Shown here in pieces: positions 42,545-51,864 of a stretch of 64,000 bases of DNA. How positions within the stretch are numbered: the stretch's first letter is position 1; every line of letters begins with the position of its first letter. This DNA is from PWXP01 sp040772845. GTDB lineage: Bacteria > Planctomycetota > Planctomycetia > Pirellulales > Thermoguttaceae. The notes below the pieces were generated by a model. It was given only the letters and a program-made list of their open reading frames with translations. It was not told where the DNA came from and searched no databases. The stretch is from contig JAXGXG010000001.1 of the NCBI GenBank assembly GCA_040772845.1, forward strand, positions 3,534,001-3,598,000, written 5' to 3'. Position numbers and translations under genes: made by a program.

Positions 42545-43357
42545 TTGTCAGATTTCGCTGAATTCCACAACGAGCTTCTGTTTCTGGGGACGGGTACCTC
42601 GCACGGGGTTCCTGTCATCGGCTGCAATTGCCCGACGTGTCGCAGTTCGGATCCGCACGACGACCGAACCCGGTGCAGCGTCCTTGTGGGCATGCCGGAA
42701 GGGCATCTGCTGATCGACACACCACCTGAACTGCGAATTCAGTTGCTCCGTGAAAAGATTGCACGGATCGACGCGGTAGCGTTCACACACGAACATGCCG
42801 ACCACCTGTTCGGCCTGGACGACCTGCGCATGTTCCCGAAGTACCTCGGGCACGACCTGCCGGTGTACTGCGACGGACCGACCGAGCGGCGTATTCGGCA
42901 GACGATCGACTACGCCTTCGATCCGGTGACACGCCAGTGGCCGGCCGGAGGCGTACCTCGACTCGACCTTCGCCGGATCGACACGGCGCCCCTGCCGATA
43001 CTGGGAGCGACGGTCCAGCCCATCCCGCTGCGCCACGGGCGGTTCAACGTGCTGGGTTTCCGAATCGGCGGGGTTGCCTATTGCACCGATACCAATGGAA
43101 TCCCGCCGGCGAGTCGAGAATTACTGAACGATCTGGACGTCCTGATTCTCGATTGCCTGCGGTATGCCTCGCATCCGACCCACTTCAGTTTGGACGAAGC
43201 GATTGCCGCGGCGCATGAAATGGGCGCTCGCCGTACGCTGTTCACCCACATTGCCCACGATCTGAAACACGCCGAAGTCAACGAACGCCTTCCGGCAGGT
43301 ATGGAACTGGCCTACGACGGCCTTCGCATCTCCTTGGAACACACACTCCAGCCATGA
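42545..43357 (+). CDS. PhnP-like MBL-fold metallo-hydrolase
   Basis: A 270-aa metallo-beta-lactamase-fold phosphodiesterase. The N-terminal motif LLFLGTGTSHGVPVIGCNCP (with CxxC) and the metal motif FTHEHADHLFGLDDLR (HxHxDH) are typical of the PhnP branch. Other ligands are in LRHGRFNVLG, YCTDTNG and LFTHIAHDLKH. The start is TTG with GGAAG five to six bases upstream. PhnP hydrolyses cyclic ribose phosphates in phosphonate degradation, but no phn genes are near, so its substrate may differ. Its stop overlaps the next ATG (ATGA). Confidence 0.85.
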   Translation: MSDFAEFHNELLFLGTGTSHGVPVIGCNCPTCRSSDPHDDRTRCSVLVGMPEGHLLIDTPPELRIQLLREKIARIDAVAFTHEHADHLFGLDDLRMFPKYLGHDLPVYCDGPTERRIRQTIDYAFDPVTRQWPAGGVPRLDLRRIDTAPLPILGATVQPIPLRHGRFNVLGFRIGGVAYCTDTNGIPPASRELLNDLDVLILDCLRYASHPTHFSLDEAIAAAHEMGARRTLFTHIAHDLKHAEVNERLPAGMELAYDGLRISLEHTLQP

Positions 43358-44805
43358 ACAACCCTGCGTCCAACAAAGAAACCATGAAACGGCAACTTCT
43401 GGAGAAGCTCACTTCACACGGCCAGGCACAACTGCTGCAGTTCTGGGAAGAACTCCAGCCGGAGCAGCAAGAGGCGCTTGCCGCGGAGATCGAAGCGCTC
43501 GACCTGAACCTGATCAACCGACTATTCCAGCAGCAAGAGGAGCACGACGACCTTCGGGCATTGGCTTCCCGCGCCGGGTCGCCTCCGGCCATCCGCCTCC
43601 ACGCTGTCGAGAACCCGATGACACCGGACGATGCCCGGCGCCGCGGCCGGCAGGCCTATGCCGCCGGCGAAGTGGCCGGACTGGTGGTCGCCGGCGGCCA
43701 GGGAACCCGGCTGGGGTTTGAGCATCCGAAGGGGATGTTCCCGATCGGCCCCGTTTCGCAGAACACCCTGCTGCAGATCCTGATCGAGAAGGTCATTTCG
43801 ACCGGGACGAAGTTCGGCGTACGCATCCCGTTGGCCGTTATGACCAGCCCCGCCACGGACAAGCCGCTGCGGGATTTCCTGGCCGAAAACGATCGTTTCG
43901 GCCTGCCCGAGGACGATCTGCTGCCGTTCTGCCAGGGCACGATGCCGGCCGTCGATGAACGGACCGGAAAGATCCTGCTGGCCGCAAAGGACCGGATTGC
44001 GCTGAGCCCGGACGGGCATGGCGGCATGTTGGGCGCCATTTCGCGCAGCGGCGTCCTCGACGAACTTGCACGGCGCGGCATTCGCACGCTGTTCTACTTC
44101 CAGGTAGACAACCCACTCGTCCAGTTCGGTTCCGCCGAGTTTCTCGGCTACCATCGGATGGCCGAGTCCGAACTCACCACGCAGGTGATCGCCAAGCAGT
44201 CGCCCTCGGATCGGGTGGGCAACGTGGTCGAGGTGGATGGGCGACTCCGCGTGATCGAATACAGCGACATCCCCGACGACGTGGCCGAGCGGCGCACCGA
44301 GGACGGCTCGCTTGCCGTCTGGGCAGGCAGTATCGCGGTTCACCTGATCGAAGTTCCGTTCCTCCAGCGCATGGCTGCCGAAGCCGATGGCCTGCCGTTT
44401 CATCGGGCTCGCAAGAAGGCGCCTCACATGAGCGACGATGGCCAACTGGTAAAACCTTCCGAGCCGAACGCGCTGAAGTTCGAACGGTTCATCTTCGATC
44501 TGATGCCCTCGGCCCGGAATTCGCTTGTCGTGGAGATTGACGCGGCGCAGGGATTCGCACCGTTGAAGAACGCGCCTGGTGCAGCCGCCGATACGCCGGA
44601 ACACGTCCGCGCGGCCATGGTTGCGGAACACGGCCGTTGGTTTGCTAAGGCCGGGGTCGAGGTGACCGACGGTGTCCAGGTGGAGATCAGTCCCCTGTTC
44701 GCACTCGATGCCGAGGACGTTTCTGCAAAGGTCGCCCCGGGGACCCGGATCACGCACGAGACCTACTTCCGGCCGCCGACAATCGGTTGCCCAACCGGCT
44801 GCTAG
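43354..44805 (+). CDS. UDPGP type 1 family nucleotidyltransferase (UDP-sugar pyrophosphorylase)
   Basis: A 483-aa enzyme making UDP-GlcNAc or UDP-hexose from UTP and the sugar 1-phosphate. The nucleotide site is VVAGGQGTRLGFEHPKGMFP. SPDGHGGMLGAI and YFQVDNPLVQFG are further conserved motifs, and FERFIFDLMPSA matches the eukaryotic-type AGX1 group. The helical N-terminus (LQFWEELQPEQQEALAAEIE) is also AGX-like. It is coupled to the PhnP-like gene by an ATGA overlap, and lies upstream of the mannose-1-phosphate guanylyltransferase gene. Confidence 0.9.
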   Translation: MNNPASNKETMKRQLLEKLTSHGQAQLLQFWEELQPEQQEALAAEIEALDLNLINRLFQQQEEHDDLRALASRAGSPPAIRLHAVENPMTPDDARRRGRQAYAAGEVAGLVVAGGQGTRLGFEHPKGMFPIGPVSQNTLLQILIEKVISTGTKFGVRIPLAVMTSPATDKPLRDFLAENDRFGLPEDDLLPFCQGTMPAVDERTGKILLAAKDRIALSPDGHGGMLGAISRSGVLDELARRGIRTLFYFQVDNPLVQFGSAEFLGYHRMAESELTTQVIAKQSPSDRVGNVVEVDGRLRVIEYSDIPDDVAERRTEDGSLAVWAGSIAVHLIEVPFLQRMAAEADGLPFHRARKKAPHMSDDGQLVKPSEPNALKFERFIFDLMPSARNSLVVEIDAAQGFAPLKNAPGAAADTPEHVRAAMVAEHGRWFAKAGVEVTDGVQVEISPLFALDAEDVSAKVAPGTRITHETYFRPPTIGCPTGC

Positions 44806-44815
44806 TTGGTACAAT
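44787..44815 (+). promoter_or_regulatory. sigma70-like promoter
   Basis: TTGCCC (44787-44792) and TACAAT (44810-44815) with a 17-bp spacer, at the end of the UDPGP gene. It could drive the mannose-1-phosphate guanylyltransferase gene, about 240 bases downstream. Confidence 0.4.
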
Positions 44816-44825
44816 ACCTGGCCTG

Positions 44826-44915
44826 ATGCTCGTGTATCAAGAAGGTTTGTTGCGCAAGGCAATGGCCCTGCGCGAAGCAGTTCGACGCAAACTGCGGGAG
44901 CCACTCGAACCGTGA
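44826..44915 (+). CDS. 29-codon ORF preceding HNH remnant
   Basis: The ORF runs from ATG to TGA: MLVYQEGLLRKAMALREAVR, then RKLREPLEP. Its stop overlaps the GTG of the HNH fragment, so it may be the end of a small partner gene that decayed with it. No family recognised. Confidence 0.25.
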   Translation: MLVYQEGLLRKAMALREAVRRKLREPLEP

Positions 44916-45070
44916 GCGGTCACATTCCTGACGAAGTGCGACGTCGCGTTCGCGAACATGCCGGGAATCGATGCGGGTACTGCCTGAGTCCGCAGCATCT
45001 TGTACTGGGAATGCCTGTGACGGAAACCCGAGAGACGTCTGAAAGGCGAAACACATGCTTTATGCGGTGA
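44912..45070 (+). pseudogene. HNH endonuclease N-terminal remnant
   Basis: From GTG the frame reads SGHIPDEVRRRVREHAGNRC, then GYCLSPQHLVLGM. The RxRVRExAGxRCxYC..xxxLG pattern is the start of planctomycete and cyanobacterial HNH endonucleases, which should continue LEIEHIIP. Here it breaks into unrelated sequence and stops. The CxxC pair is present but the His-Asn-His part is missing. Overlaps the next gene's start by 16 bases. Confidence 0.6.
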
Positions 45071-46152
45071 TCATGGCAGGTGGGACGGGGACGCGATTCT
45101 GGCCGGAGAGCCGCGCGCAGCGTCCGAAGCAGCTCCTGCCCATGCTGGGCGATACGACGATGATTCGGACCACGGTAAACCGATTGCGGGACTTGGTTCC
45201 TCGCGAGCGCTTGATCGTCTCGACCACGGCGGCATTGGCGCCGTCGATTGCCCAGGAGTTGCCCGAGCTTCCGCGCGGCGCCGTTCTGGCCGAGCCGTGC
45301 AAACGCAACACGGCCCCCTGCATCGGACTGGCGGCGCACATGATTGTTCGGCGCGATCCGGAGGGCGTCATGGGCGTCATGCCGGCCGATCATGTCATTG
45401 CAGACGAACACGCATTTCGCGATGCGGTCCGTTACGCCGAAGCCCTGGTGGAAGAGGACCCGCGGCGGCTCATTACGTTCGGCATTCCGCCCACCTATCC
45501 GGCCGAAGGGTTCGGTTATATCGAACGAGGCGCGGCGATCGAGGCAAAGGCGCGCGCACAATTCGCCAATCCAGCCGGCACGTATCGCGTGCAACGGTTT
45601 CGCGAGAAGCCGGATCTGGCCACGGCCCGCCAGTACCTCGAAGCCGGCCGCTACAGTTGGAACTCCGGAATCTTCGTCTGGAAGGCGCAGCGGATCCTCG
45701 ATGAACTGCAGCAGTTCGAACCGGAGATGTCGGCGCACCTGGCCGCCCTTGCCGAAACCATCGATACGGCCCAGTTCGAAGGCGCGTTGCAGCGCGCGTT
45801 TGCAGCGATCGAGGCCAAGTCCATTGACTACGCGGTCATGGAACGCGCCGAAGAGGTCCTCGTACTCGAGACGCCGTTCGACTGGGACGACGTCGGAAGC
45901 TGGCGCGCCCTGGCGCGCCTGAAAGGCGCCGACGAACAGGGCAATACAATCGACGCGAAACACCTCGGCCTGGAGACGGCCGGAACGATCGTTCGCGGCG
46001 GCCGCAAGCACCTGATCGTCACCGTAGGCCTGACCGACTGTATTGTCGTGCACACGCCGGACGCCACCCTCGTCGCCCACAAGGACCACGAGGAGAGCAT
46101 CCGCCACGTCGTCGACAGACTCCAGGAGCGCGGCTGGACCGAGTACCTGTAG
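45055..46152 (+). CDS. mannose-1-phosphate guanylyltransferase
   Basis: A 365-aa enzyme producing GDP-mannose from GTP and mannose-1-phosphate. The nucleotide-binding start YAVIMAGGTGTRFWPESRAQ with RPKQLL is diagnostic. Other motifs are EPCKRNTAPCIGLAA, MPADHVI, FREKPDLATA and WNSGIFVW. The isomerase domain of bifunctional ManC/AlgA is absent. GDP-mannose supplies O-antigen, exopolysaccharide and glycoprotein synthesis. It is convergent with the DUF4340 gene, with only six bases between the stops. Confidence 0.93.
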   Translation: MLYAVIMAGGTGTRFWPESRAQRPKQLLPMLGDTTMIRTTVNRLRDLVPRERLIVSTTAALAPSIAQELPELPRGAVLAEPCKRNTAPCIGLAAHMIVRRDPEGVMGVMPADHVIADEHAFRDAVRYAEALVEEDPRRLITFGIPPTYPAEGFGYIERGAAIEAKARAQFANPAGTYRVQRFREKPDLATARQYLEAGRYSWNSGIFVWKAQRILDELQQFEPEMSAHLAALAETIDTAQFEGALQRAFAAIEAKSIDYAVMERAEEVLVLETPFDWDDVGSWRALARLKGADEQGNTIDAKHLGLETAGTIVRGGRKHLIVTVGLTDCIVVHTPDATLVAHKDHEESIRHVVDRLQERGWTEYL

Positions 46153-46158
46153 CCTGCG

Positions 46159-47847
46159 TTACGGGTTATCGCCCGCCGGGCCGGCTTCTTTGAGATTCTG
46201 GAACGACTGAACGGGATCGGCAGCGGCGCCGCCGGCGGCATCGTTCGCCTGGTTCTCGTCCTTCGTTTCCTTCTTCTTGATGATTTCGTCGCGATTCAGG
46301 TGGATCTTCTTATAGACGTCGTCGGAGATGACGTAATACCAATCGGCAAACCGATCGTTGAGTTCCTTGACCTTCTTCTTGCCTTCCTCGACCTTTTTCT
46401 CATATTCGTCGAGTTTGCGCTTGTTATCGCGTTCGATGCGCTCGCGCTCGGCCTGGTCGTCCTTCTGGGCGTCGGCATCTGCGCCCGTCTCTTCTTTCGC
46501 CTCGGCCGCGTCGGCCGATTCATCCTCAGTCTTCTCCGTTTCGGCTGCAGGGTCTTCAGCCTTTTCGTTTTCGGCCGCAGGTTCGGCGTCGGTCTTTTCT
46601 TCGCCTTCCGCTTTCTTCGGTTCTTCGCCAGGCATCGGTTCGAGTTCCGGCTTCTCGATCATTTCCGGGTTGAACTCGGCCATGACGAACAGGAAGCGGT
46701 TCAGATCGCCGTCCTCGGCCTCTTCCTTCGCCTTCTCGCCGACGACGCGTCCGCCGCCCGTCCCGGCGGCTACGTTGCCGAACCGCAACGTGTATTGCAC
46801 GCCGTCCTTCGTCACGACGCGCACCTCGCCTTCGCTGGAGAGCAACTCGTACTGCTGATTGCTCACCGGCACCAGATAGAACCCACGGTTGGCAAGCGAG
46901 AGAACGGCCTCCTGGTTGGTCCGGAACGTTCCCGTATCGCGCAGTTCGGCGCTGAGGCCTTCCGGCTTCGGCGACACGTCGACAATCTCCAGGTCGTCAA
47001 ACGCGTTGCGCATCGCGTCCAGCTTGGCCGTGTCCAATTCCTGGTCTTCGCCAAGGTTGCGATCAGCCCATTTCTGCTCCTTGATCACGCGATCTTCGAT
47101 CAGCTCCCACTTCGGCTCGCCTGCATCGTTGTACTTCAGTGCGAACTGCCCGCGGATATTTGGCTGTCCCGTCATCTCGTCGAACGAATAATCGAGGACG
47201 CGGACCTCACGGATATCCCACGTGCTGAGTTTCAGCAGGTCCTCTTCGATCCAATCTTCGAATTTCGTGGACAGCTTGTCCGTCTTCACTTCGACAATGT
47301 AGACGGGATCTTCGCCGACGCGGCGAACGTACCGCAAATTGTTGCCGTCCGGGGCCTCTTTGCCGATGATCATCGCCACGAGTTCCTTGCCTTCCTTATC
47401 TTGCAGGATGACCTTGGTTCCCACGCCGGTCGCGCCTGCCTTGAGCCGATTCGGATCCGGCTCCAGGACGCCGTAGGTGGCATGTTCGCCGGGCGAATCG
47501 CTGACCTTGTCGAGGATCGTCAGGCCCATCATGCTCGCCGCGGCATCGGCAAGCTGGTCCTGGGCGTCGGCCGGATAGTTGTCGTGCGAGGGAATGGACC
47601 ATCGCGTCGTTCCGTCCTTGCCAGGCGTCTGGGCGACCTTGAAGGGCCGCACGGTCGCCTGCTCCTCGTCGAAATCGAAGATCTCCAAGCTCGCGGCTTC
47701 GAGCGGCTGGAAGTCCTTGAACAGCTCCTTGCCGCGAACCTCGGCTTCCTCGGCGGGCCGCGGCGGCCGGGGGCGAACGATAACGGCAACGAGCACCACA
47801 AGCACTGCCGCAACGATAAACGTGAGAGTCTTCGTATTCTCTTTCAT
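46159..47847 (-). CDS. DUF4340 domain-containing membrane protein
   Basis: A 562-aa protein with an N-terminal TM anchor (TLTFIVAAVLVVLVAVIVRP). The DUF4340 part (~60-400) has repeated beta segments such as LLKLSTWDIREVRVLDYSFD and KDGVQYTLRFGNVAAG. A strongly acidic Ala/Glu/Asp-rich stretch (~415-490) and a coiled-coil (RERIERDNKRKLDEYEKKVE) precede the conserved end (LNDRFADWYYVISDDVYKKI). It is the last gene of the ABC operon; DUF4340 proteins regularly accompany GldG-type permeases. Probably an envelope subunit of that transporter. Confidence 0.85.
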   Translation of the reverse strand: MKENTKTLTFIVAAVLVVLVAVIVRPRPPRPAEEAEVRGKELFKDFQPLEAASLEIFDFDEEQATVRPFKVAQTPGKDGTTRWSIPSHDNYPADAQDQLADAAASMMGLTILDKVSDSPGEHATYGVLEPDPNRLKAGATGVGTKVILQDKEGKELVAMIIGKEAPDGNNLRYVRRVGEDPVYIVEVKTDKLSTKFEDWIEEDLLKLSTWDIREVRVLDYSFDEMTGQPNIRGQFALKYNDAGEPKWELIEDRVIKEQKWADRNLGEDQELDTAKLDAMRNAFDDLEIVDVSPKPEGLSAELRDTGTFRTNQEAVLSLANRGFYLVPVSNQQYELLSSEGEVRVVTKDGVQYTLRFGNVAAGTGGGRVVGEKAKEEAEDGDLNRFLFVMAEFNPEMIEKPELEPMPGEEPKKAEGEEKTDAEPAAENEKAEDPAAETEKTEDESADAAEAKEETGADADAQKDDQAERERIERDNKRKLDEYEKKVEEGKKKVKELNDRFADWYYVISDDVYKKIHLNRDEIIKKKETKDENQANDAAGGAAADPVQSFQNLKEAGPAGDNP

Positions 47848-47888
47848 GGGTCGATTTCCGTGAAAATGCGTGAAGGTTCAGCGTGCGG

Positions 47889-50800
47889 TTACCGGAGGCG
47901 GGCTTTGGAAACGCCCTCGCGCTCCTTGATTCGGCGCGTGAAGAAGACGATCACGGCCAGCAACAACGGCAGAATCGGCGGCAGGGCCACCGCCCAGAAC
48001 TTGTACGTATCCTGCACCCGGCTGACTTCCAGGGCCAGGTTCGTCTCGATCTCGGTCACCTCGCGGTCCATCTTCTGCTGGAGTTGCTCCAGGCGTACGT
48101 CGAGCCGGCGCTGGCGATCGTTCAGGACGGTTTGGACGCGGGTGGCGATTTCGACCGGTCCGAGCTTCTCTTTGGCCATGCGTTCGCGGAGGCGCTCGAT
48201 CTCTTTGTCCAGCTTCTCCTGCTCCTCCGCCCGTGTCTTTTCGTACTCGTCACGAAGGCGCTCGCGCGCCTTTGCGGTTTCCTCGCGCGCTTCTTCCGTG
48301 TGTTCTTCGATCTTGTTCAAGGTCCGATACTTCGGCCGCCGCGAACGGATGTCGATGAACCGATCGTCGCCGGCCAGCGAATCGAGTACGTTGAGCACGA
48401 AGGTCACGTTATCGAAGTCGAAGTAGAAGCCCAGTTCCGGCCGCTGCCCCTCTTCGCGAATCTGGAAGAACTGCGGCGTGAGCATGTCGAGGTCGGCCAC
48501 CACGACGACGTCGATCTCGCCGGAACGCGCCTTCTTCGGCGCCGGAGCCGCCTCGTCCGCCGGCGGCGTGTCGGCAGGCGCCGTTTCCGCTGCCGGGACA
48601 GTATCTTCGGCCGGCATATTGGCCGCAGGCGTTTCCTCGGCCGGCATATCGGCGGGCTCGGCCGGGGTCTTCTCTTCAGACGTTTCGGTGGCGGCCGGCT
48701 GCTCCTCGGTGGCGGGTGCTTCGGCCGGCTTGGTCTCTTCGGCCGGCTTGGTCTCTTCGGCCGCTTCTGTCTTTTCGGCCGGAGTGGTATCCGAGGCGGC
48801 CGGTTCTGCCGCAGGCGCGGCGGCCGGGGCCTCGTCGTCGGCCATGTGCTCAACCGGCTTCACCTTGCCGCGAATGCGCGCGGCCAGAATGTAGTTGTTG
48901 CCGGTCGGTACGCGGCGCGGGTTCTCGTTCAGCCCGCTGGGACGCCCGAACATTCCCATGTTGACCAGGTCATGAAAACGAACACTTCCCGTCTCGTTGC
49001 CCGTCTTGGCCAGCGGATTGAACTCGAGTTCGGAGATCTGCAGCTTGGCCAAGGCGCCCGGGAACGGGAAGAGGACCTGCTGCAGGTCGCTCGTGATCCG
49101 GCTCTCGGGGTCGAACGGCTTCTCAACACCGCTGCCTTCGTCAACAAAGACGAACTCTTCGGGGAAGGTGCCGGCCTTGCGATAGGGGTTGTAGTTCTGC
49201 CAAACAACCTGGTCCGGCGCGAAATCGACGCCCAGCAAACGCCAGAGCCGGCCAATGTCGCCTTTCGGAGGCGCTTGCTGCTGGCCCATCATGCCCATCA
49301 TCGGGTTCATCTGCGGGGAGCTGCGCGGCATGCTCGTGGCTGGCACATTGCCTGCGAAAACCGGGAACGGATCTTCGAAAATGGCCGTGGGAACGCCGCT
49401 CTCGATGGCGGCGATGAAATTGTCCATCGCCTCGGGGCCAAGGCTCGACGGCTGCACGGCCAGCAGGGCGTCGACATCCTCGGTGATCGGCTGTTCCGGA
49501 TCGATCTGGACCACCTCGTACTGCTTCCGCAGCTCGGCAACGATAGGCCAATCCTGCCCGGGCGACATGGTTTGCATATTGAACTGCCCGAACAGCGTTG
49601 CGTCCGTACCCACGATACCGATCTTCTTCTTCTGCTGGTCGGTTACGGTCGCGACCGAACGGACCAGTTCATATTCAACCGGGATGCCCCGATCGATGAA
49701 CGGCAGCACAACGCGTTCGAGGCCGTGCGTAACGGCAACGCCCAGGAAGATCTTCTCCATGGTCACGGCGCCGCGGCTGAGATCCGGCACCTGCCGGGGT
49801 TCGATCTCGTAGAGTTTCTTCGCAAAGGAGGCTTCCTTGCTATACGGCTCGGTGTTGTGGATCTGAACCTGGACCCGTTCGCCGCCCAAGCTGCCGATCT
49901 CGCGCAGTACGCTTTCCAGATGGGCCTTGGTCTGCACGTACGCCTCCGGGACGCGGGGGCTGATGAACGCCTCAATCTGAACCGGTTGCTTCGGCTTCAG
50001 TTCATGCAGAAGCGTGACGGTTTGGGGCGAAAGGCTGTTGATCTTTTCACTGGTCACGTCCAATCGTGCGTCATGCCACTCGGCCAGGAGGATGGCGCAC
50101 ACCGCCACGGCCAGCAGCGCGGCAGTCCGAATGCCGAAATGCAACGCCTGCACAATCCAGTCCACCCCTCGGGCCCAGTGCCGGCGGCCGATCAAGACCA
50201 TGCACACGTACAACATGACGGCCAACACGGCCACGAAATAGACGATTGACGAAAGGCTGATCACCCCGTTGCCGAAATCTGCGAACTGCTGACCGATACT
50301 CCATGCTTGCACGGCCAAACCCCAAACGGGCGGCATGATCGATTCCGCCCAAACGGCCAGGACCAGGGGTGCATTGAACAGGGCGCCCAGGATGAACGCA
50401 ACGGTCAGGTTGCGCGTCAGGAACGACCCGGCCATTCCCACGGCCAGCATGGCCAGCCCGACAAACCAGTAGCCGCAGTAGGTTCCGCGCAGGAGCCCGA
50501 CGTCCGGGTTTCCCAACGTCTCCAGCACGACGTAGTTGCACAGCAACGAGAAGAGCAAGGAAACGGTGAAAATGGCGACCGCGGCCAGGTACTTGCCCAG
50601 CACGACGTCGAAGTCGGCCACCGGAAGCGTCAGAAGCAACTCGTCGGTCCCCTGCCGCCGTTCCTCGGCCCAGACGCTCATGGTAATGGCCGGTATGAAC
50701 GCCAGCATGATAAACGGAAACCAGAAGTTCAACTGGTCCAGGTTCGCCAGGTTCGCATTGAAGAACTCATTGGGCCAGAAGGCCGCAATCGTCCCCAGAA

Positions 50801-50894
50801 ATACGAACAACCAGACGAATACGTAGCCCAGTGGACTGGTGAAGTAGCTGACAAAGTCCCGTTTGAAGACGGACAATAGTACGTTCATGTTCAT
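47889..50894 (-). CDS. fused ABC-2 permease and GldG-type protein
   Basis: A 1001-aa membrane protein. The first ~240 residues are a GldF-like ABC-2 permease with six TM helices (SVFKRDFVSYFTSPLGYVFV; MSVWAEERRQGTDELLLTLP). After a seventh TM comes a GldG-type soluble domain (DVTSEKINSLSPQTVTLLHE; PVEYELVRSVATVTDQQKKK), a low-complexity Ala/Pro/Glu linker of ~110 residues, the conserved DVVVVADLDMLTPQFFQIRE, a long coiled coil, and a final TM (FWAVALPPILPLLLAVIVFF). The fusion joins what are separate gldF and gldG in Bacteroidota. In non-gliders its substrate is unknown. ATG 50894 chosen; ATG 50888 also possible. Confidence 0.88.
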   Translation of the reverse strand: MNMNVLLSVFKRDFVSYFTSPLGYVFVWLFVFLGTIAAFWPNEFFNANLANLDQLNFWFPFIMLAFIPAITMSVWAEERRQGTDELLLTLPVADFDVVLGKYLAAVAIFTVSLLFSLLCNYVVLETLGNPDVGLLRGTYCGYWFVGLAMLAVGMAGSFLTRNLTVAFILGALFNAPLVLAVWAESIMPPVWGLAVQAWSIGQQFADFGNGVISLSSIVYFVAVLAVMLYVCMVLIGRRHWARGVDWIVQALHFGIRTAALLAVAVCAILLAEWHDARLDVTSEKINSLSPQTVTLLHELKPKQPVQIEAFISPRVPEAYVQTKAHLESVLREIGSLGGERVQVQIHNTEPYSKEASFAKKLYEIEPRQVPDLSRGAVTMEKIFLGVAVTHGLERVVLPFIDRGIPVEYELVRSVATVTDQQKKKIGIVGTDATLFGQFNMQTMSPGQDWPIVAELRKQYEVVQIDPEQPITEDVDALLAVQPSSLGPEAMDNFIAAIESGVPTAIFEDPFPVFAGNVPATSMPRSSPQMNPMMGMMGQQQAPPKGDIGRLWRLLGVDFAPDQVVWQNYNPYRKAGTFPEEFVFVDEGSGVEKPFDPESRITSDLQQVLFPFPGALAKLQISELEFNPLAKTGNETGSVRFHDLVNMGMFGRPSGLNENPRRVPTGNNYILAARIRGKVKPVEHMADDEAPAAAPAAEPAASDTTPAEKTEAAEETKPAEETKPAEAPATEEQPAATETSEEKTPAEPADMPAEETPAANMPAEDTVPAAETAPADTPPADEAAPAPKKARSGEIDVVVVADLDMLTPQFFQIREEGQRPELGFYFDFDNVTFVLNVLDSLAGDDRFIDIRSRRPKYRTLNKIEEHTEEAREETAKARERLRDEYEKTRAEEQEKLDKEIERLRERMAKEKLGPVEIATRVQTVLNDRQRRLDVRLEQLQQKMDREVTEIETNLALEVSRVQDTYKFWAVALPPILPLLLAVIVFFTRRIKEREGVSKARLR

Positions 50895-50942
50895 GGCAAT
50901 CAACTCACGCGGTTTATGGTTCGGTGGCCGATACGCGGAATC

Positions 50943-51683
50943 CTACAGGCTGCCGGCGCTGGTAAGCTGCCGGAAATGCTCTTCCAGCGGCTTGCCGTCC
51001 GCCAACAGCTTGGAGACGCTGTCGTCGAAGACCATGCGGCCTTCATCGATGAACAACGCCCGATCCGCCATTGCCTCGACTTCTTGAAGAATGTGCGTAG
51101 AAAGGAGAATCGTCTTCGTTTTGCCCAACTGGCGAATCGTCTCCCGCACCTCGTGAATCTGGTTGGGATCCAACCCGGCGGTCGGCTCGTCGAGAATGAG
51201 CACATCAGGCTCGTGCAGCAGCACCTGGGCCATCCCGACCCGCTGCCGATATCCTCGCGAAAGCTTCTCGATCGGCTTGCCGATCACCGCGCCCAGCGAA
51301 CACTGCTGAATGACGGCATCGATCCGGCTGCGCCGTTTGGACGCTGGGATCCCGCGTGCGGCGGCGAAGAACTTGAGCAGGCCGCGAGGAGTCATTCCAG
51401 GGTAAAGCGGACCATTCTCCGGCAAATAACCCAGTCGGTTCGCCCCGGCAAGCCGATCGGTGAACATGTCGTGACCGGCAATCCGAGCTGTCCCCTTTGA
51501 GGGGGCCAAATAGCCGGTAAGAAGTTTCATGGTCGTGCTCTTACCGGCCCCGTTCGGGCCGAGGAATGCCACGACTTCGCCCTGGCGAATGCGGAACGAG
51601 ACATCTTCGATCGCGGCGAACCGGCCATAGTACTTCGAAAGCCCCTGGGCTTCGATCATGGCAGGAGCTTGCTGTTCACTCAT
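50943..51683 (-). CDS. ABC transporter ATP-binding protein (GldA-like)
   Basis: A 246-aa ATPase. Walker A FLGPNGAGKSTTMKLLTGYL, Q-loop GYLPENGPLYPGMT, signature KLSRGYRQRVGMAQ (LSRGY rather than LSGGQ), Walker B VLILDEPTAGLDPNQ, and H-loop LLSTHIL. The PENGPLYPGMT loop is typical of the GldA/NatA-type exporters paired with GldG permeases. It is first in the operon; the permease follows after 48 bases. The start ATG (MSEQQAPAMIEA) was preferred over a longer frame. Confidence 0.93.
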   Translation of the reverse strand: MSEQQAPAMIEAQGLSKYYGRFAAIEDVSFRIRQGEVVAFLGPNGAGKSTTMKLLTGYLAPSKGTARIAGHDMFTDRLAGANRLGYLPENGPLYPGMTPRGLLKFFAAARGIPASKRRSRIDAVIQQCSLGAVIGKPIEKLSRGYRQRVGMAQVLLHEPDVLILDEPTAGLDPNQIHEVRETIRQLGKTKTILLSTHILQEVEAMADRALFIDEGRMVFDDSVSKLLADGKPLEEHFRQLTSAGSL

Positions 51684-51864
51684 CGTTGAGGTGCTCCGTG
51701 GCGTGTGCAATGCGTGGACAGGGGGCCGAGCCGTAGCCCGACCCGGAAGGTAATTCTCCAATTGTAGCCTGCAATGGAAACGATACCAGCGGGGGTAAGA
51801 TCTCCGGCGCCGCTCGATCATTGGTTGCCGCTGGGCGACCTTTTCTTGCAGATCCATCCGTTTT

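Noticed and set aside
46300..50249. Very long plus-strand frames (708 and 788 codons)
   Set aside because: They are shadows of the DUF4340 and GldG-type genes, caused by biased codon use in the acidic and Ala-rich linkers.
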